From contig VOPW01000001.1 in assembly GCA_007994965.1 (NCBI GenBank), positions 3,658,001 to 3,722,000 on the forward strand: 64,000 nt of DNA. The letters run 5' to 3'. Each line of letters starts with the position of its first letter. Position 1 is the stretch's first letter. Positions 42,703-54,396 of the stretch are shown here, in pieces. This DNA comes from Piscinibacter aquaticus (GTDB lineage: Bacteria > Pseudomonadota > Gammaproteobacteria > Burkholderiales > Burkholderiaceae_C). Below the pieces are notes generated by a model. It ran no database searches. It was not told where the DNA came from and saw only the letters and a program-made list of their open reading frames with translations. Made by a program: the position numbers and the translations under genes.

Positions 42703-44362
42703 ATGCTGCGAATCACCGAACTGCGACTGCCACTGAACCACCCCGAGCCCGCGCTGCGCGAAGCGCGCTGGCGCGGCTGGGCATCGCCGATGCGGCACTC
42801 CGGCACATGGAGATGTTTCGCCGCGGCTACGACGCACGCCGCAAGAGCGACATCGTGCTGGTCTACACGCTGGACTGCGAGGTCGACGACGAAGCCGCCG
42901 TGCTGGCGCGCCATGCCGGCGATCCGCACATCCGCCCGGCGCCTGACACGCGCTACCGCTTCGTGTCCGAGGTGCCGGCCGACTACGCCGCGCGGCAGCC
43001 GCTGCGCCCTGTGGTGATCGGCTTCGGGCCCTGCGGCCTGTTCGCCGCATTGATCCTCGCGCAGATGGGCCTGCGGCCGATCGTGCTGGAGCGCGGCAAG
43101 GCGGTGCGCGAGCGGACGCAGGACACCTGGGGCCTGTGGCGGCGCCGCGAGCTGAACCCCGAATCGAACGTGCAGTTCGGCGAAGGCGGCGCCGGCACCT
43201 TCTCCGACGGAAAGCTGTGGAGCCAGATCAGCGATCCGCGCCACTCACGCGCAAGGTGCTCACCGAGTTCGTCAAGGCGGGCGCGCCGGAGGAGATCCTC
43301 TACGTCAGCAAGCCGCACATCGGCACCTTCCGGCTGGTCTCGATGATCGAGAAGATGCGCGCCGAGATCGAGGCGCTGGGCGGGGAGATCCGCTTCAAGG
43401 CCCACGTGACCGACGTGCGCATCGAGGCCGGGCGCATCCGCGGCGTGCAGCTCGACGACGGCACGCAGATCGACGCCGACCATGTGATCTTCGCGCTCGG
43501 CCACAGCGCACGCGACACCTTCGCGATGCTGCACGAGCGTGGCGTCTTCATGGAGCCCAAGCCGTTCTCGGTGGGCTTTCGCATCGAGCATCCGCAGTCG
43601 GTGATCGACCGTGCGCGCTTCGGGCCGAATGCCGGCCATCCGCTGCTCGGCGCGGCGGACTACAAGCTGGTGCACCACGCGAAGAACGGCCGCTCGGTCT
43701 ACAGCTTCTGCATGTGCCCGGGCGGCACGGTGGTGGCGGCCACGTCGGAGCCGGGCCGCGTGGTCACCAACGGCATGAGCCAGTATTCGCGCAACGAGCG
43801 CAATGCGAATGCCGGCATCGTCGTCGGCATCGCACCGCAGGACTATCGGCAGGACGGCCGCAGCGAAGGGCCGGTGAATCCGCTGGACGGCATCGCCTTC
43901 CAGCGCGCGCTGGAGTCGCGCGCCTTCATGCTCGGCGGCGAGAACTACGACGCCCCGGGCCAGCGCCCGGCCGACTTCCTGGCCAACCGGCCGTCACGTG
44001 CCTTCGAGTCGGTCGAGCCCTCGTACAAGCCGGGCGTGCGGCCGACGAATCTCGGCGAGCGCGGCAACGAGAGCCTGCCGCCTTATGCGATCGAGGCGAT
44101 CCGCGAGGCGCTGCCCGCCTTCGAGCGGCAGATCCGCGGCTTCGCGATGCCCGATGCGGTGCTCACCGGCGTCGAGACGCGCACCTCGTCGCCGCTGCGC
44201 ATCACGCGCGGGCGCGACGGACAGAGCCTGAACGTGAAGGGCCTGTACCCGGCCGGCGAGGGCGCCGGTTATGCGGGCGGGATCATGTCGGCCGGTGTCG
44301 ATGGCATCGAGACCGCCGAGGCGGTGGCGCGCTCGCTGCTGGGCGTGGCTGCGCAGGCCTGA
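42703..44362 (+). CDS. FAD-dependent oxidoreductase, COG2509 type (two frameshifts)
   Basis: About 553 aa. A short N-terminal domain (MLRITELRLPL; later RRKSDIVLVYTLDC) precedes the FAD fold VVIGFGPCGLFAALILAQMG. Family features follow: VQFGEGGAGTFSDGKLWSQI, FALGHSARDTFAML and CMCPGGTVV. The C-terminal FAD loop is LYPAGEGAGYAGGIMSAGVDGIETAEAV. Such proteins are broadly conserved, with unknown substrate. Breaks near 42775 and 43245. Confidence 0.85.
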
Positions 44363-44851
44363 CTACTGCGGCTTGACCAGCAGGTCCTGGATCGCCACCG
44401 ACTTCACCAGCGGATCTTCCTCGTCGGACTCGAGGTAGGCATTCAAGCGGTCGCGCATGTCGTCGGCCGTGCGCGGAATGCCCTGGGCCGAGCCGATCTG
44501 CGCGCGCGTCTGCTGCGCGATGCTCACCTCGAGCAGCAGGCCGACCTGCTGGACGTTGCGCTGGATGGTCGACTTCGCGCCGCTGTCGGGCACGTCGAGT
44601 GCGACACGCGCCTTGACCACCGTGCCGTCCGAGGTGGTGGCGCGCACCGTCGGCAGCGTCACCCAATCGGGCACGGCGCGGCTGCGCGGCGCATCGGACC
44701 ACGGCATGTCGACCCACGACATGCCCACCGACACACCCACCGGCACCGAGATCAGCGCCGTCACGACGGCGACCACCAGCAGCGTGCGGCGCGTGTCGGC
44801 GCCGGCGCCAGCGGTGTCGGTCTGAGCGGGAGCGGGCGAAAGCTTGGCCAT
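44363..44851 (-). CDS. Small membrane protein, FliL-like
   Basis: 162 aa, intact. One N-terminal membrane helix (LLVVAVVTALISVPVGVSVGM) and a periplasmic domain. The pattern VKARVALDV...NVQQVGLLLEVSIAQQ...MRDRLNAYLESDEEDPLVKSVAIQDLLV resembles FliL-type proteins (arginine-free helix, then a terminal beta strand). No other flagellar gene is in the window, so the FliL link is a guess. It abuts the FAD gene stop tail-to-tail. Confidence 0.5.
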   Translation of the reverse strand: MAKLSPAPAQTDTAGAGADTRRTLLVVAVVTALISVPVGVSVGMSWVDMPWSDAPRSRAVPDWVTLPTVRATTSDGTVVKARVALDVPDSGAKSTIQRNVQQVGLLLEVSIAQQTRAQIGSAQGIPRTADDMRDRLNAYLESDEEDPLVKSVAIQDLLVKPQ

Positions 44852-44964
44852 CGGTCGGAGCGGGCAGAACGGAGCCCCGATTAGAGGGGCGACCGGCCGG
44901 TCCCGAACGCCGGATCAGCGCGCCCTCTTCCCCGCAGTTGTGGCGCGTTTCACGGAAGCGCCGA

Positions 44965-46439
44965 TCAGGGGCAGGCCGCCATCACTTGTGCCACCGCCGC
45001 CGTCAACTTCTTGCCGTAGGGCACATGCAGGAACTCGTTCGGGCCGTGTGCGTTGCTCTTCGGACCGAGCACGCCGCAGACCATCATCTGCGCCTGCGGG
45101 AAGCCCTGCTGCAGCATGCCCATCAGCGGGATCGTGCCGCCCTGCCCGATGAAGCCGCACGGCGCGCCGAAGTGCGTGCGCGAGGCGGCGTGCAGCGCGT
45201 CTTCCATCCACGACGCCGGGCTTGGCGCATTCCAGCCCGAGGCGCCCTGCGCGCCGACACGGCCATCGGCATGGAAGGTCACGCGCGCGCGTTGTACGGC
45301 GCGTTGTCTTCCAGCAGCGTCTTCAGCTCGGCCGCGGCGCGATTGCCGTCGACCAGCGGCGGCAGCCGCAGCGACAACTTGAAGGCGGTGTAGGGCCGCA
45401 GCACGTTGCCGGCATTGCGCAGTTCCGGGAAGCCGTCGGCGCCGGTGACCGACAGCGTCGGCTTCCAGGTGCGGTTGATCAGCGCCTGCGTCGGGTCGGT
45501 GGTGGTCGGCAGCGTCGGGCCGCCATCGGCCCCGCAGGCCCAGGGGAAGCGCTTCCACACCTCGTCGCCGAGGATGGCCGCGGTGGCGCGCGCCTGCTCC
45601 AGGCGGTCGGCCGGGATCTCGCAATGGAAACTGCGCGGCAGCAGCTCGCCGGTCTTCGAATCCTCGAGGCGGTCGAGCACCGCGCAGGATGCGGAAGCTC
45701 GACGGCACCAGGCCGCTCGAATCGCCCGAGTGCACGCCCTCGGTGAGGATCTCCACCTTCAACGTGCCGGTGACGTTGCCACGCAGGCTGGTGGTGAGCC
45801 AAAGCTGGTCGTAGTTGCCGGCGCCGCTGTCCAGGCACACCACCAGCGCCACGTTGCCCAGCCGCGGCTTGAGCACGTCGATGTAGGCCGGCAGGTCGAA
45901 CGAACCACTCTCTTCGCAGGTCTCGATCAGGCCCACGCAGCGCGGCGCGGAATGCCCTGCCGGTCGAGCGCCTCGATCGCGGTGATGCTGGCGTAGATCG
46001 CATAACCGTCGTCGGCGCCGCCGCGGCCGTAGAGCAGGCCGTTCTCGTACTTCGGCGTCCACGGGCCGAGATCGTTGCGCCAGCCGTTGAACTCCGGCTG
46101 CTTGTCGAGGTGGCCGTACAGGCAGATGGTGTCGGTGCTGCCCGCCTTGGTGGCCGGCACCTCGAAGAAGATCACCGGCGTGCGGCCTTCGATGCGGATC
46201 ACTTCGAGCTTCAGCCCGGCGATCCTGCGGCCTTCGACCCAGCTCGCCGCGTTGCGCACCACACGCTCGATGTGGCCGTGCTGCGCCCAGTCGGCGTCGA
46301 ACATCGGACTCTTGGCGGGGATCGCGATGTAGTCGGTCAGCGCGGGCACGATCTGCTCGTCCCACACCTGTTCGGCGAAGGCAGCGATGGCGGACGATTC
46401 GTCGGGCTGCAACGGCAGCAGCGGGTCGCGGGCATTCAT
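44965..46439 (-). CDS. M20 family metallopeptidase (three frameshifts)
   Basis: About 491 aa. Zinc ligands are seen in LYGHLDKQPE (His and catalytic Asp), YGRGGADDGYA (bridging Asp), ETCEESGS (catalytic Glu-Glu), CLDSGAGN (Asp) and SNAHGPNEFL (C-terminal His). These fit the carnosinase-like CNDP/DapE dipeptidases. Cytoplasmic, no signal. Breaks near 45930, 45687 and 45285. The start ATG is at 46439. Confidence 0.87.
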
Positions 46440-46484
46440 GGTTCGGCTCCGGTATCGGCTCGAGTCGCCCAGTGTAGAACCGGC

Positions 46485-47321
46485 TCAGCCGAGCTGCCGG
46501 ATCCATTCGCCCAGGCGGGCCATCACCTGTTCGCGTTCGGGCTCGTTAAAGATCTCGTGCGCCGTGCCCTCGAAGACCTGGGCCTGCACCACCGCCTTCG
46601 GCGCTGCCGCCGCGAACGCGGCACTGCCGCGCGGTGCCACGCAGCGATCCGCGCCGGCCCACATCAGCAGCGTCGGAACACGCCAGGCCGGTGCCAGCGA
46701 ACGCACGAGCTCGCCGCCCTCGAGGATGAAGCGCGCCAGCCGGGGCGAGATGCGGTCGTGCACCAGCGGATCGGCCACGTAGGCCTTCACGACCGCGGCA
46801 TCGCGCGACACCCACTCCGGCTTCAGGCCGTTGCCCACCGCAAGATCGGGCGCGAGCCGGCCCAGCGTGGCCAGCAGCAGCGTCTGCACGGCGTTCATGT
46901 CGGCGGCCAGCGCCGGCGACGAGAGCACCAGCGCATCGACCGCGCGCGACCACGCGGCCGGCTGCGGCCGCAGCGCTTCGGCGACGAAGCGCGAAGCGAT
47001 CAGCCCGCCCATGCTGTGGCCGAGCAGCACGAGCCGGCCGGGCTGCGCGGCGCGCACGCTGTCGATCACGACCGCGAGGTCTTCGAGCAGTGCGTCGTCG
47101 CGGTCGATGCAGCCGCGCCCACCGCCGCTGCGGCCGTGGCCGCGGTGGTCGGGGGCCACCACGTTCCAGCCCCAGCCGTTGAGCGCCGCGGCCACGTGCG
47201 CGTAGCGGCCGGCGTGCTCGCCGAGGCCGTGCACGAGCAGCACGGTGCCGCGCGGCGTGGCGCAGGGCCAGTGATGGAGATGCAGCGCGAGGCCGTCGGC
47301 GGTGGTGAGGGTCGGTGGCAT
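46485..47321 (-). CDS. Alpha/beta hydrolase, monoacylglycerol lipase-like
   Basis: 278 aa, intact. The oxyanion motif HGLGEHAGRY, the nucleophile elbow GHSMGG, the acid in MWAGADRCV and a terminal His (EGTAHEIFNEP) give a full catalytic triad. The order matches bacterial monoglyceride lipases, so a glycerolipid or lysophospholipid substrate is likely. Divergent from the crotonase gene, 87 bases apart. Confidence 0.88.
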   Translation of the reverse strand: MPPTLTTADGLALHLHHWPCATPRGTVLLVHGLGEHAGRYAHVAAALNGWGWNVVAPDHRGHGRSGGGRGCIDRDDALLEDLAVVIDSVRAAQPGRLVLLGHSMGGLIASRFVAEALRPQPAAWSRAVDALVLSSPALAADMNAVQTLLLATLGRLAPDLAVGNGLKPEWVSRDAAVVKAYVADPLVHDRISPRLARFILEGGELVRSLAPAWRVPTLLMWAGADRCVAPRGSAAFAAAAPKAVVQAQVFEGTAHEIFNEPEREQVMARLGEWIRQLG

Positions 47322-47408
47322 GGTTGCGAGTGTAGGCAGCCCATGTCGAGGCCGGGATTGACAAGGCTCCTTGCCGCGCTAGCCTGACGGGCTCTTGCCG
47401 GAGTTCCC

Positions 47409-48314
47409 ATGAACGAGTTCTTCACGCTGCGCCAGGACGGCGCCATCGCCCACCTGCAGCTCAGCCGCCCCGAGCGCATGAACACCATGTCGCCGGCCTT
47501 CTTTCCGGCGCTGCGCGATGCGGTGCGCGGCCTGCAGGACGATGCGGCAACGCGCGTGCTGGTGATCTCGTCGACCGGCAAGCACTTCAGCGCCGGCATG
47601 GCCCTCGATGTCTTCGCTGGGAATGCGTCGGCCGACATCGCACCGGCGCGCGAGCGCCGCGACCCGAATGCCGATTCGCAGCGCCAGGCCGTCGGCGCAC
47701 TGATGCAGATGCTCGACACGCGCAGCCCGCGCGCGCGGCTGAGCTTCCAGGAATCGTTGCGCCGGCTGATCGATTGCTTCACCGCGCTCGACGAAGCGCG
47801 CTTTCCGGTCATCTGCGCCGTGCAGGGCGGCTGCATCGGCGGCGCGCTCGATCTGGCCACCGCGTGCGACATCCGCGTGTGCAGCGCCGATGCCTTCTTC
47901 ACCGTGCAGGAGATCCACATCGGCATGATGGCCGACCTCGGCGTGCTGCAGCGCCCGGCCAAGATCGTGCCGCCCGGCGTCGCGCGGCAGATGGCCTACA
48001 CCGGCGAGCGCATCGATGCACGCCGCGCCCTCGAGACCGGCCTCGTCAATGCCGTGCTGGCCGATGCCGATGCGCTGCTGGCGCACGCGATGGAACTGGC
48101 GCGGCAGATCGCCGCCAAGTCGCCGCTGGCGGTGGCCGGCAGCAAGCTCGCGCTGAACCACGCGCGCGATCACGGCACCGCAGCGTCGCTGCAGCAACTC
48201 ACGCTGCTGCAGAGCGCGATCTTTGACACCACCGAAATGGCCGAGGCCATCGCCGCGTGGAAGGACAAGCGTGACGGCGAGTTCGCGCCGTTGACGCCGA
48301 TTGCACGAATCTGA
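47409..48314 (+). CDS. Enoyl-CoA hydratase/isomerase, dienoyl-CoA isomerase-like
   Basis: 301 aa, intact. Crotonase fold with FSAGMALDVF (oxyanion hole) and QGGCIGGALDLATACDIR. The three acidic residues of peroxisomal-type delta3,5-delta2,4-dienoyl-CoA isomerase are in place: Asp in GALDL, Glu in FTVQEIHIG and Asp in MADLGVLQR. It probably moves double bonds during beta-oxidation of unsaturated acyl-CoA. Confidence 0.85.
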   Translation: MNEFFTLRQDGAIAHLQLSRPERMNTMSPAFFPALRDAVRGLQDDAATRVLVISSTGKHFSAGMALDVFAGNASADIAPARERRDPNADSQRQAVGALMQMLDTRSPRARLSFQESLRRLIDCFTALDEARFPVICAVQGGCIGGALDLATACDIRVCSADAFFTVQEIHIGMMADLGVLQRPAKIVPPGVARQMAYTGERIDARRALETGLVNAVLADADALLAHAMELARQIAAKSPLAVAGSKLALNHARDHGTAASLQQLTLLQSAIFDTTEMAEAIAAWKDKRDGEFAPLTPIARI

Positions 48315-48481
48315 CGCACCGGCGCGGTGCGCGCGGGCGTCTCCTGCAAGCGCTCGCATTCTTGGTTAGCATGGATCAAGCAGTACCGCGCACGCCGAGC
48401 CCACCGGCCCGCCCCCGCGTGCACTCCCCTGACCCCGCCGCTGGCCCAAGAGGCCGGCGGTCTGCTTTTCGAGGACAAGCC

Positions 48482-49681
48482 ATGACCGTTGGCGTCCGCG
48501 CGCTCGCGCTGTCGCTGGCCATTGCCAGCGCTCTCTCCCTCCACGGCTGCGGCCGCAGCGAAGCCCAGGGCGGTCCGCCGATGGCACCGCCGGTGTCTGC
48601 GGCGCCGGCGGTGGCCCGCGATGTCCCGCTCTACGACGAATTCAGTGGCCGGCTCGAAGCGGTCGAGACCGTCGAGCTGCGCTCGCAGGTGGCCGGCACG
48701 CTGCAGCGCGTGCACTTCCGCGATGGCCAGGAGGTCAGGCGCGGCGAGCTGATGTTCAGCATCGACCCGCGGCCGTTCCAGGCCGAGCTGGCACGCCTGG
48801 AGGCGCAGCTGGTGGCCGCACGCAATGCGGCGGCGCTCTCCGACACCGAGCTGGCGCGCACGCGCAAGCTGCTCGAGCAGAAGGCGGTGTCGCAGCAGGA
48901 GGCCGCCGAGAAGGCCGAGGCCGCGGCGCGCAACGCGGCCTCGGCCGTGCGCGCCGCGGAGGCCGGCGTGGCCGCTGCAAAGCTCAATGTCGAGTACACG
49001 CAGATCCGCGCGCCGATCAGCGGCCCGGCTTCGCGCGCCAACGTGACGGCCGGCAACCTCGTGGCCGCTGGCGACCCAGTGCTGACCAGCATCGTCGCGC
49101 AGAACAAGGTCCATGCCCTGGTTCGACGTCAGCGAGCCAGGCCCCGGCTGCGCGTGCGCAGCCAGTTCAAGGGCAATGCCGCGCCGAAGGTGCAGATGGC
49201 GCTGGCCGACGAGCGCGGCTTCCCGCACACCGGCAGCGTCGATTTCGTCGACAACCGGCTGAACCCCGCCACCGGTGCGATCCGCGTGCGCGCGGTGTTC
49301 GACAACCCCGACCGCCGCTTCGTGCCCGGCCTCTATGCGCGCGTGCGGCTGGCCGGCGGCACCGCCACGCAGGCCGTGCTGACGCCCGAGCGCGCCATCG
49401 GCACCGACCAGACCAAGCGCTACGTGTTCGTCGTCGGCCCCGACAAGACCGCGCAGTTCCGCGAGGTGCAGCTCGGCGCGCTGGCCGGCAACGGCATGCG
49501 CGTGATCACCGGCGGCCTGAAGGCCGGCGAGCTCGTCGTCGTCAACGGCCTGCAGCGCGTGCGCCCCGGCGCGCCGCTCAACGCGCAGGTGCTGGCGGTT
49601 GACGCGCAGGGCGTGCCGGTCGAGCCGCCGCCGCCGGGCGCACCGGCAGCCCCGGCCGCATCGTCGCCGACCAAGTCCTGA
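48482..49681 (+). CDS. RND efflux membrane-fusion protein (two compensating frameshifts)
   Basis: 399 aa. Lipoprotein-like signal with SLHGC (Cys22). Lipoyl and coiled-coil hairpin: RLEAVETVELRSQVAGTLQRVHFRDGQ, then LNVEYTQIRAPISG and the barrel domain ending PGLYARVRLAGG. The region near 49115-49145 is briefly out of frame (should read as a WFDVSEP-like segment). It bridges the inner-membrane pump and the outer-membrane channel. First gene of a three-gene efflux operon. Confidence 0.9.
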   Translation: MTVGVRALALSLAIASALSLHGCGRSEAQGGPPMAPPVSAAPAVARDVPLYDEFSGRLEAVETVELRSQVAGTLQRVHFRDGQEVRRGELMFSIDPRPFQAELARLEAQLVAARNAAALSDTELARTRKLLEQKAVSQQEAAEKAEAAARNAASAVRAAEAGVAAAKLNVEYTQIRAPISGPASRANVTAGNLVAAGDPVLTSIVAQNKVHALVRRQRARPRLRVRSQFKGNAAPKVQMALADERGFPHTGSVDFVDNRLNPATGAIRVRAVFDNPDRRFVPGLYARVRLAGGTATQAVLTPERAIGTDQTKRYVFVVGPDKTAQFREVQLGALAGNGMRVITGGLKAGELVVVNGLQRVRPGAPLNAQVLAVDAQGVPVEPPPPGAPAAPAASSPTKS

Positions 49682-49691
49682 GGCGCGCACG

Positions 49692-52600
49692 ATGAACATC
49701 TCGCGCTTCTTCATCGACCGGCCGCGCTTCGCGGCGGTGCTGTCGATCATGATCTTCCTGGTCGGCCTGATCGCTCTGCAGCGGCTGCCGATCTCCGAGT
49801 ACCCCGAGGTCACGCCGCCGCAGGTGGTGGTGCGCGCGCAATTCCCCGGCGCCAACCCGCGCGTGATCGCCGAGACCGTCGCCACGCCGCTCGAAGAGCA
49901 GATCAACGGCGTCGAGAACATGCTGTACATGAACAGCCGTGCCTCGGCGGACGGTTCGATGACGCTGTCGATCAGCTTCAAGATCGGCACCAACCCCGAG
50001 GTCGCGGCCACCGAGGTGCAGAACCGCGTCAACCGCGCGCTGCCGCGCCTGCCCGAGATCGTGCGGCAGATCGGCGTGACCACCGAGAAGAGTTCGCCGA
50101 ACTTCATCATGGTCGTGCACATGGTGTCGCCGGACAACCGCTACGACGCGCTGTACCTGCGCAACTATGCGGCGCTGAACGTGCGCGACCAGCTGCTGCG
50201 CATCCCCGGCATCGGCACCGTGCTGACCTTCGGCTCGGGCGACTATGCGATGCGCATCTGGCTCGACCCCGACAAGCTCGCCGCGCGCAACCTGACCTCG
50301 GCCGACGTGGTCAAGGCGCTGCGCGAGCAGAACGCGCAGGTGGCCGCCGGCGTGGTCGGCGCGCCGCCGGCGCCGAACCGCACCGAGTTCCAGCTCGCCG
50401 TCAACACGCAGGGTCGATTGACCACCGAGGCCGAGTTCGCCGACGTCATCGTCAGCGCCGACACCGCCGACGGCTCGCTGGTGCGCGTGAAGGACATCGG
50501 CCGCGTCGAGATGGGGCCGAACACCTATGCGCTCGGCTCGCTGCTGAACAACAAGGAGGCCGCGGCGCTGGGCATCTTCCAGGCGCCCAACTCGAACGCG
50601 CTGGCCTTGTCGAGCGCGGTGCGCGCGACGATGGACGAGCTGAAGAAGGACTTCCCGCCCGGCGTCGACTACGACATCGTCTACGACCCGACGCGCTTCG
50701 TGCGCACCTCGATCGAGAAGGTGGTCAGCACGCTGGTCGAGGCGATCCTGCTGGTGGTGCTGGTGGTGGTGGTGTTCCTGCAGACCTGGCGGGCGTCCAT
50801 CATCCCGCTGCTGGCGGTGCCGGTGTCCATCGTCGGCACCTTCGCGGTGCTGCTGGCGCTGGGCTTCTCGATCAACACGCTCACGCTCTTCGGGCTGGTG
50901 CTGTCCATCGGCATCGTCGTCGACGACGCGATCGTGGTGGTCGAGAACGTCGAGCGCAACATCGAGGAGGGCCTGAACCCGCGCGACGCGGCGGTCAAGG
51001 CGATGCACGAGGTCAGCGGGCCCATCATCGCGATCGGCCCGGTGCTGTGCGCGGTGTTCGTGCCGCTGGCCTTCGTCGCCGGCCTGGAAGGCCAGTTCTA
51101 CCGCCAGTTCGCGGTGACGATCGCGATCTCGACGGTGATCTCGGCTTTCAACTCGCTGACCCTGTCGCCGGCGATGGCCGCGATCCTGCTGCGCCCGCAC
51201 GACGTGCCCAAGGACTGGCTCACGCGCGGGATGGATGCGGTCTTCGGCGGCTTCTTCCGCTGGTTCAACCGCGTCTTCAAGCGCAGTTCGGAAGGCTATG
51301 CCGGCAGCGTCACCAAGGTGGTGGCCGGGCGCAAGGGGCTCGCGCTGGTCATCTACGCGCTGCTGCTGGGCGCCACGGTGCTGCTGTTCACGCGCGTGCC
51401 GCCCGGCTTCGTGCCGCAGCAGGACAAGCAGTACCTGATCGGCATCGCGCAGCTGCCCGAGGGCGCCAGCCTGCAGCGCACGACCGAGGTGCTGCGCCGC
51501 CTGTCCGACATCGCCCAGGGCGTGCCGGGCATCAAGGACTCGGTGGCCTTCCCCGGCCTGTCGATCAACGGCTTCACCGCCGCGCCGAACGCCGGCATCG
51601 TGTTCTTCGGCCTCGACGAGTTCGACAAGCGCAAGACACCCGAACTGAGTGCCGATGCCATCGTCGGCCAGTCAACATGCGTCTGGGCGCGATCCAGGAT
51701 GCGTTCCTGTTCGTGCTGTCGCCGCCGCCGGTCAACGGCCTGGGCAACGCCAGCGGCTTCAAGCTGCAGATCCAGGACCGCGCCGGTCTCGGCGAGGCGG
51801 CACTGCAGGGCACCGTGCAGCAGTTGATGGGCCGCGTCTACGGCGACCCGAACAGCGGCATCACGCAGTTCTTCAGCAACTACCAGATCAACGTGCCGCA
51901 GCTGTTCGCCGACGTCGACCGCACCAAGGCCAAGCAGATGGGCGTGAGCCTGACCGACGTCTACGAGACCATGCAGACCTACCTGGGCTCGCTGTACGTC
52001 AACGACTTCAACCGCTTCGGCCGCACCTTCCAGGTCATCGTGCAGGCCGATGCCGACCACCGCGCGAAGGCGGAGGACATCGGCCGGCTGAAGGTGCGCA
52101 ACAACAAAGGGCAGATGGTGCCGCTGTCGGCCATCATGACCGTGCAGCCGACCTTCGGCCCCGGCGCGGTGACCCGCTACAACGGCTTCTTCGCCGCCGA
52201 CATCAACGGCGCGCCCAAGCCCGGCATCAGCTCGGGCCGGGCGCAGGCCGAGATGGAGAAGATCCTCGCGCAGACCCTGCCGCGCGGCCTGGGCTACGAG
52301 TGGACCGAGCTGGTCTACCAGGAGAAGATCGCCGGCAACACGATGGTGTTCATCTTCCCGCTGTGCGTGCTGCTGGTGTTCCTGGTGCTGGCGGCCACCT
52401 ACGAGCTGGACGCTGCCGCTGGCGATCATCCTGATCGTGCCGATGTGCATTCTCTCCGCGATGGCCGGCGTCTGGATCAGCGGGCTGCTCGGTGCGCCGG
52501 GCGACAACAACATCTTCACCAAGGTGGCGCTCGTCGTGCTCGTCGGCCCGGCGTGCAAGAACGCGATCCTGATCGTCGAGTTCGCCAAGGACCTGGAGGA

Positions 52601-52904
52601 GAAGGGCGAGAAGCTGATGCATGCGATCGTGCACGCCACGCGCATGCGGCTGCGCCCCATCCTGATGACCTCGATCGCCTTCATCGCCGGCGTGATCCCG
52701 CTGGTGCTGTCCACCGGCGCCGGCGCGGAGATGCGCCGCGCGATGGGCATCGCGGTGTTCTCCGGCATGCTCGGCGTGACCTTCTTCGGCCTCTTCCTGA
52801 CGCCGGTGTTCTACGTGGTGCTGAGGCGGTTCACCGAGAAGCGGCGGGCCGATGCCGCGCACGCCAAGGCCGTGGCGCTGCAGCACGGAGGCGACCATGC
52901 GTAA
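49692..52904 (+). CDS. RND efflux pump, HAE1 family, MexF/AcrB-like (two frameshifts)
   Basis: About 1,070 aa, the usual length. Starts MNISRFFIDRPRFAAVLSI. Hallmarks: GVENMLYMNSRASADGSMTL, VVDDAIVVVENVERN with the proton-relay Asp pair in helix 4, PPGFVPQQDKQYLI, and the C-terminal AGVIPLVLSTGAGAEMRRAMG. Twelve membrane helices and two large periplasmic loops. Proton-driven export of drugs or solvents. Breaks near 51672 and 52410. It overlaps the outer-membrane gene by 8 bases. Confidence 0.95.
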
Positions 52905-54275
52905 GACCTCGATGGCGGTGGCCATCGCCGCGATGCTCGCCGGCTGCGCTGCCGGCCCCGATTACCGCGCGCCGGCGTCTCCCGCCGAACCGGCCTTCGT
53001 GATGCCCGCCGCGGCGGGTGAGCCTGCCGCCGCCTTCTGGCGCGGCTTTTCCGATCCGGTGCTCGATGCGCTGATCGCCGATGCGGTGAAAGCCAATGCT
53101 GACGTGCGCCTCGCCCAGGCCCGGCTGCAGGAGGTTCGATCGCTGGCCGGCGAGACCGATGCCAACCGCCTGCCGAGCCTCTCGCTCGGCGCGGGCGCCG
53201 GCCGCGGCAATCAGCTCGGCTTTCCGATCGACAACTACCTGAGCGCCTCGGCCGCCTTCAACTGGGAGCTCGACTTCTTCGGCCGCACGCGCCGCGCCAG
53301 TGAATCGGCGGCGGCGCAGGTGCAGGCCGGCGAAGCGGGCGTGCTCGCAGCGCAGCGGCTGGTCGGCGCCGAGATCGCGACGCAGTACCTCGCGCTGCGC
53401 GCGCTGCAGCAGCGCCTGGCGGTGGCGCAGGAGTCGCTCGCCAACCAGCGCGAGACGCAGCGCATCGTGAAGGCCCGCGCCGACCTCGGCCGCGGCACGC
53501 CGCTGGACGTGGCGCGCGCCAACGCGCTGGTCGAGACCACCGAGGCCTCGCTGCCGGCGTTGCAGGGCGCGATCGAACGCACCGCGCTGCGCATCGCCAC
53601 GCTCAGCGGTCGTGCGCCGCGCGCGACGCTGGCGCTGCTGGCCGAGGCCGTGCCGCTGCCCAGCCTGCCGGCTGCGAATGCCGAGGCCCTGGCCGCCGGC
53701 ACGCCGCAAGGCCTGCTCGAGCGCCGGCCCGACATCCGCCTCGCCGAGCGACAGCTGGCCGCCGCCACCGCCGCCATCGGGGTTGCGAGGGCCGATCTCT
53801 ACCCGCGTATCAGCCTCGTCGGTCTGCTCGGCTTCACCAGCACACGCGCGGCCGATCTGTTCGAGGCCGCCGGCCGCAACACCAACCTTGGCGCCAGCCT
53901 GAGCTGGAGCGCGCTCGACTTCGGCCGCGTGCGCAACCGCATCGGCGCGAGCGAAGCGCGAGCGCAAGCCGCGCTGGTGCAGTGGGAGCAGACGGTGCAG
54001 CTCGCCCTCGAGGAGACCGAAGGCGCGCTTTCGGCTTACACGCGCAGCGTGCAGCAGGCCGCGCGGCTGGAGAACGCGGCGCGCGAATCGGCCGAGGCCG
54101 CGCGCCCGGCACGCGTGCGCTACGAAGCCGGCGCGACCGATCTGCTGACCGTGCTCGACGCCGAGCGCACCGCACTCTCGGCGCGCGATGCGCTGGTGCA
54201 GTCGCAGCAGGGCACACTGAGCTCGCTGGTGGCGGTGTACCGTGCGCTGGGCGGGGGTGGGCGCCCGCCGGCTGA
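52897..54275 (+). CDS. Outer-membrane efflux lipoprotein, OprM/NodT family (one frameshift)
   Basis: About 459 aa. Lipobox LAGCAAGPDYRAP (Cys15). NodT pattern: WRGFSDPVLDALIADAVKAN, then WELDFFGRTRRASES, RRPDIRLAERQLAAATA, and RYEAGATDLLTVLDAERT. It forms the trimeric outer-membrane exit duct. The frame breaks near 54257 in a G run; the restored end is GWAPAG with TGA at 54273-54275, otherwise the frame runs on to 54387. Confidence 0.92.
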
Positions 54276-54396
54276 GAGGCTGCACGAGAGCCGGGCGCAC
54301 CGGCCCGATCGGGCTTTTGCAGCAGCGCGAGCACCACCGAGGCCGGGATGCCGTGGACGGCCACCACGGCCACGTAGGGCCAGCTGACCGAGCCGC

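Noticed and set aside
48170..51200. Long minus-strand ORFs under the RND operon
   Set aside because: His/Arg/Asp/Gln-rich shadow frames with no family features; the plus strand is a clear efflux system.
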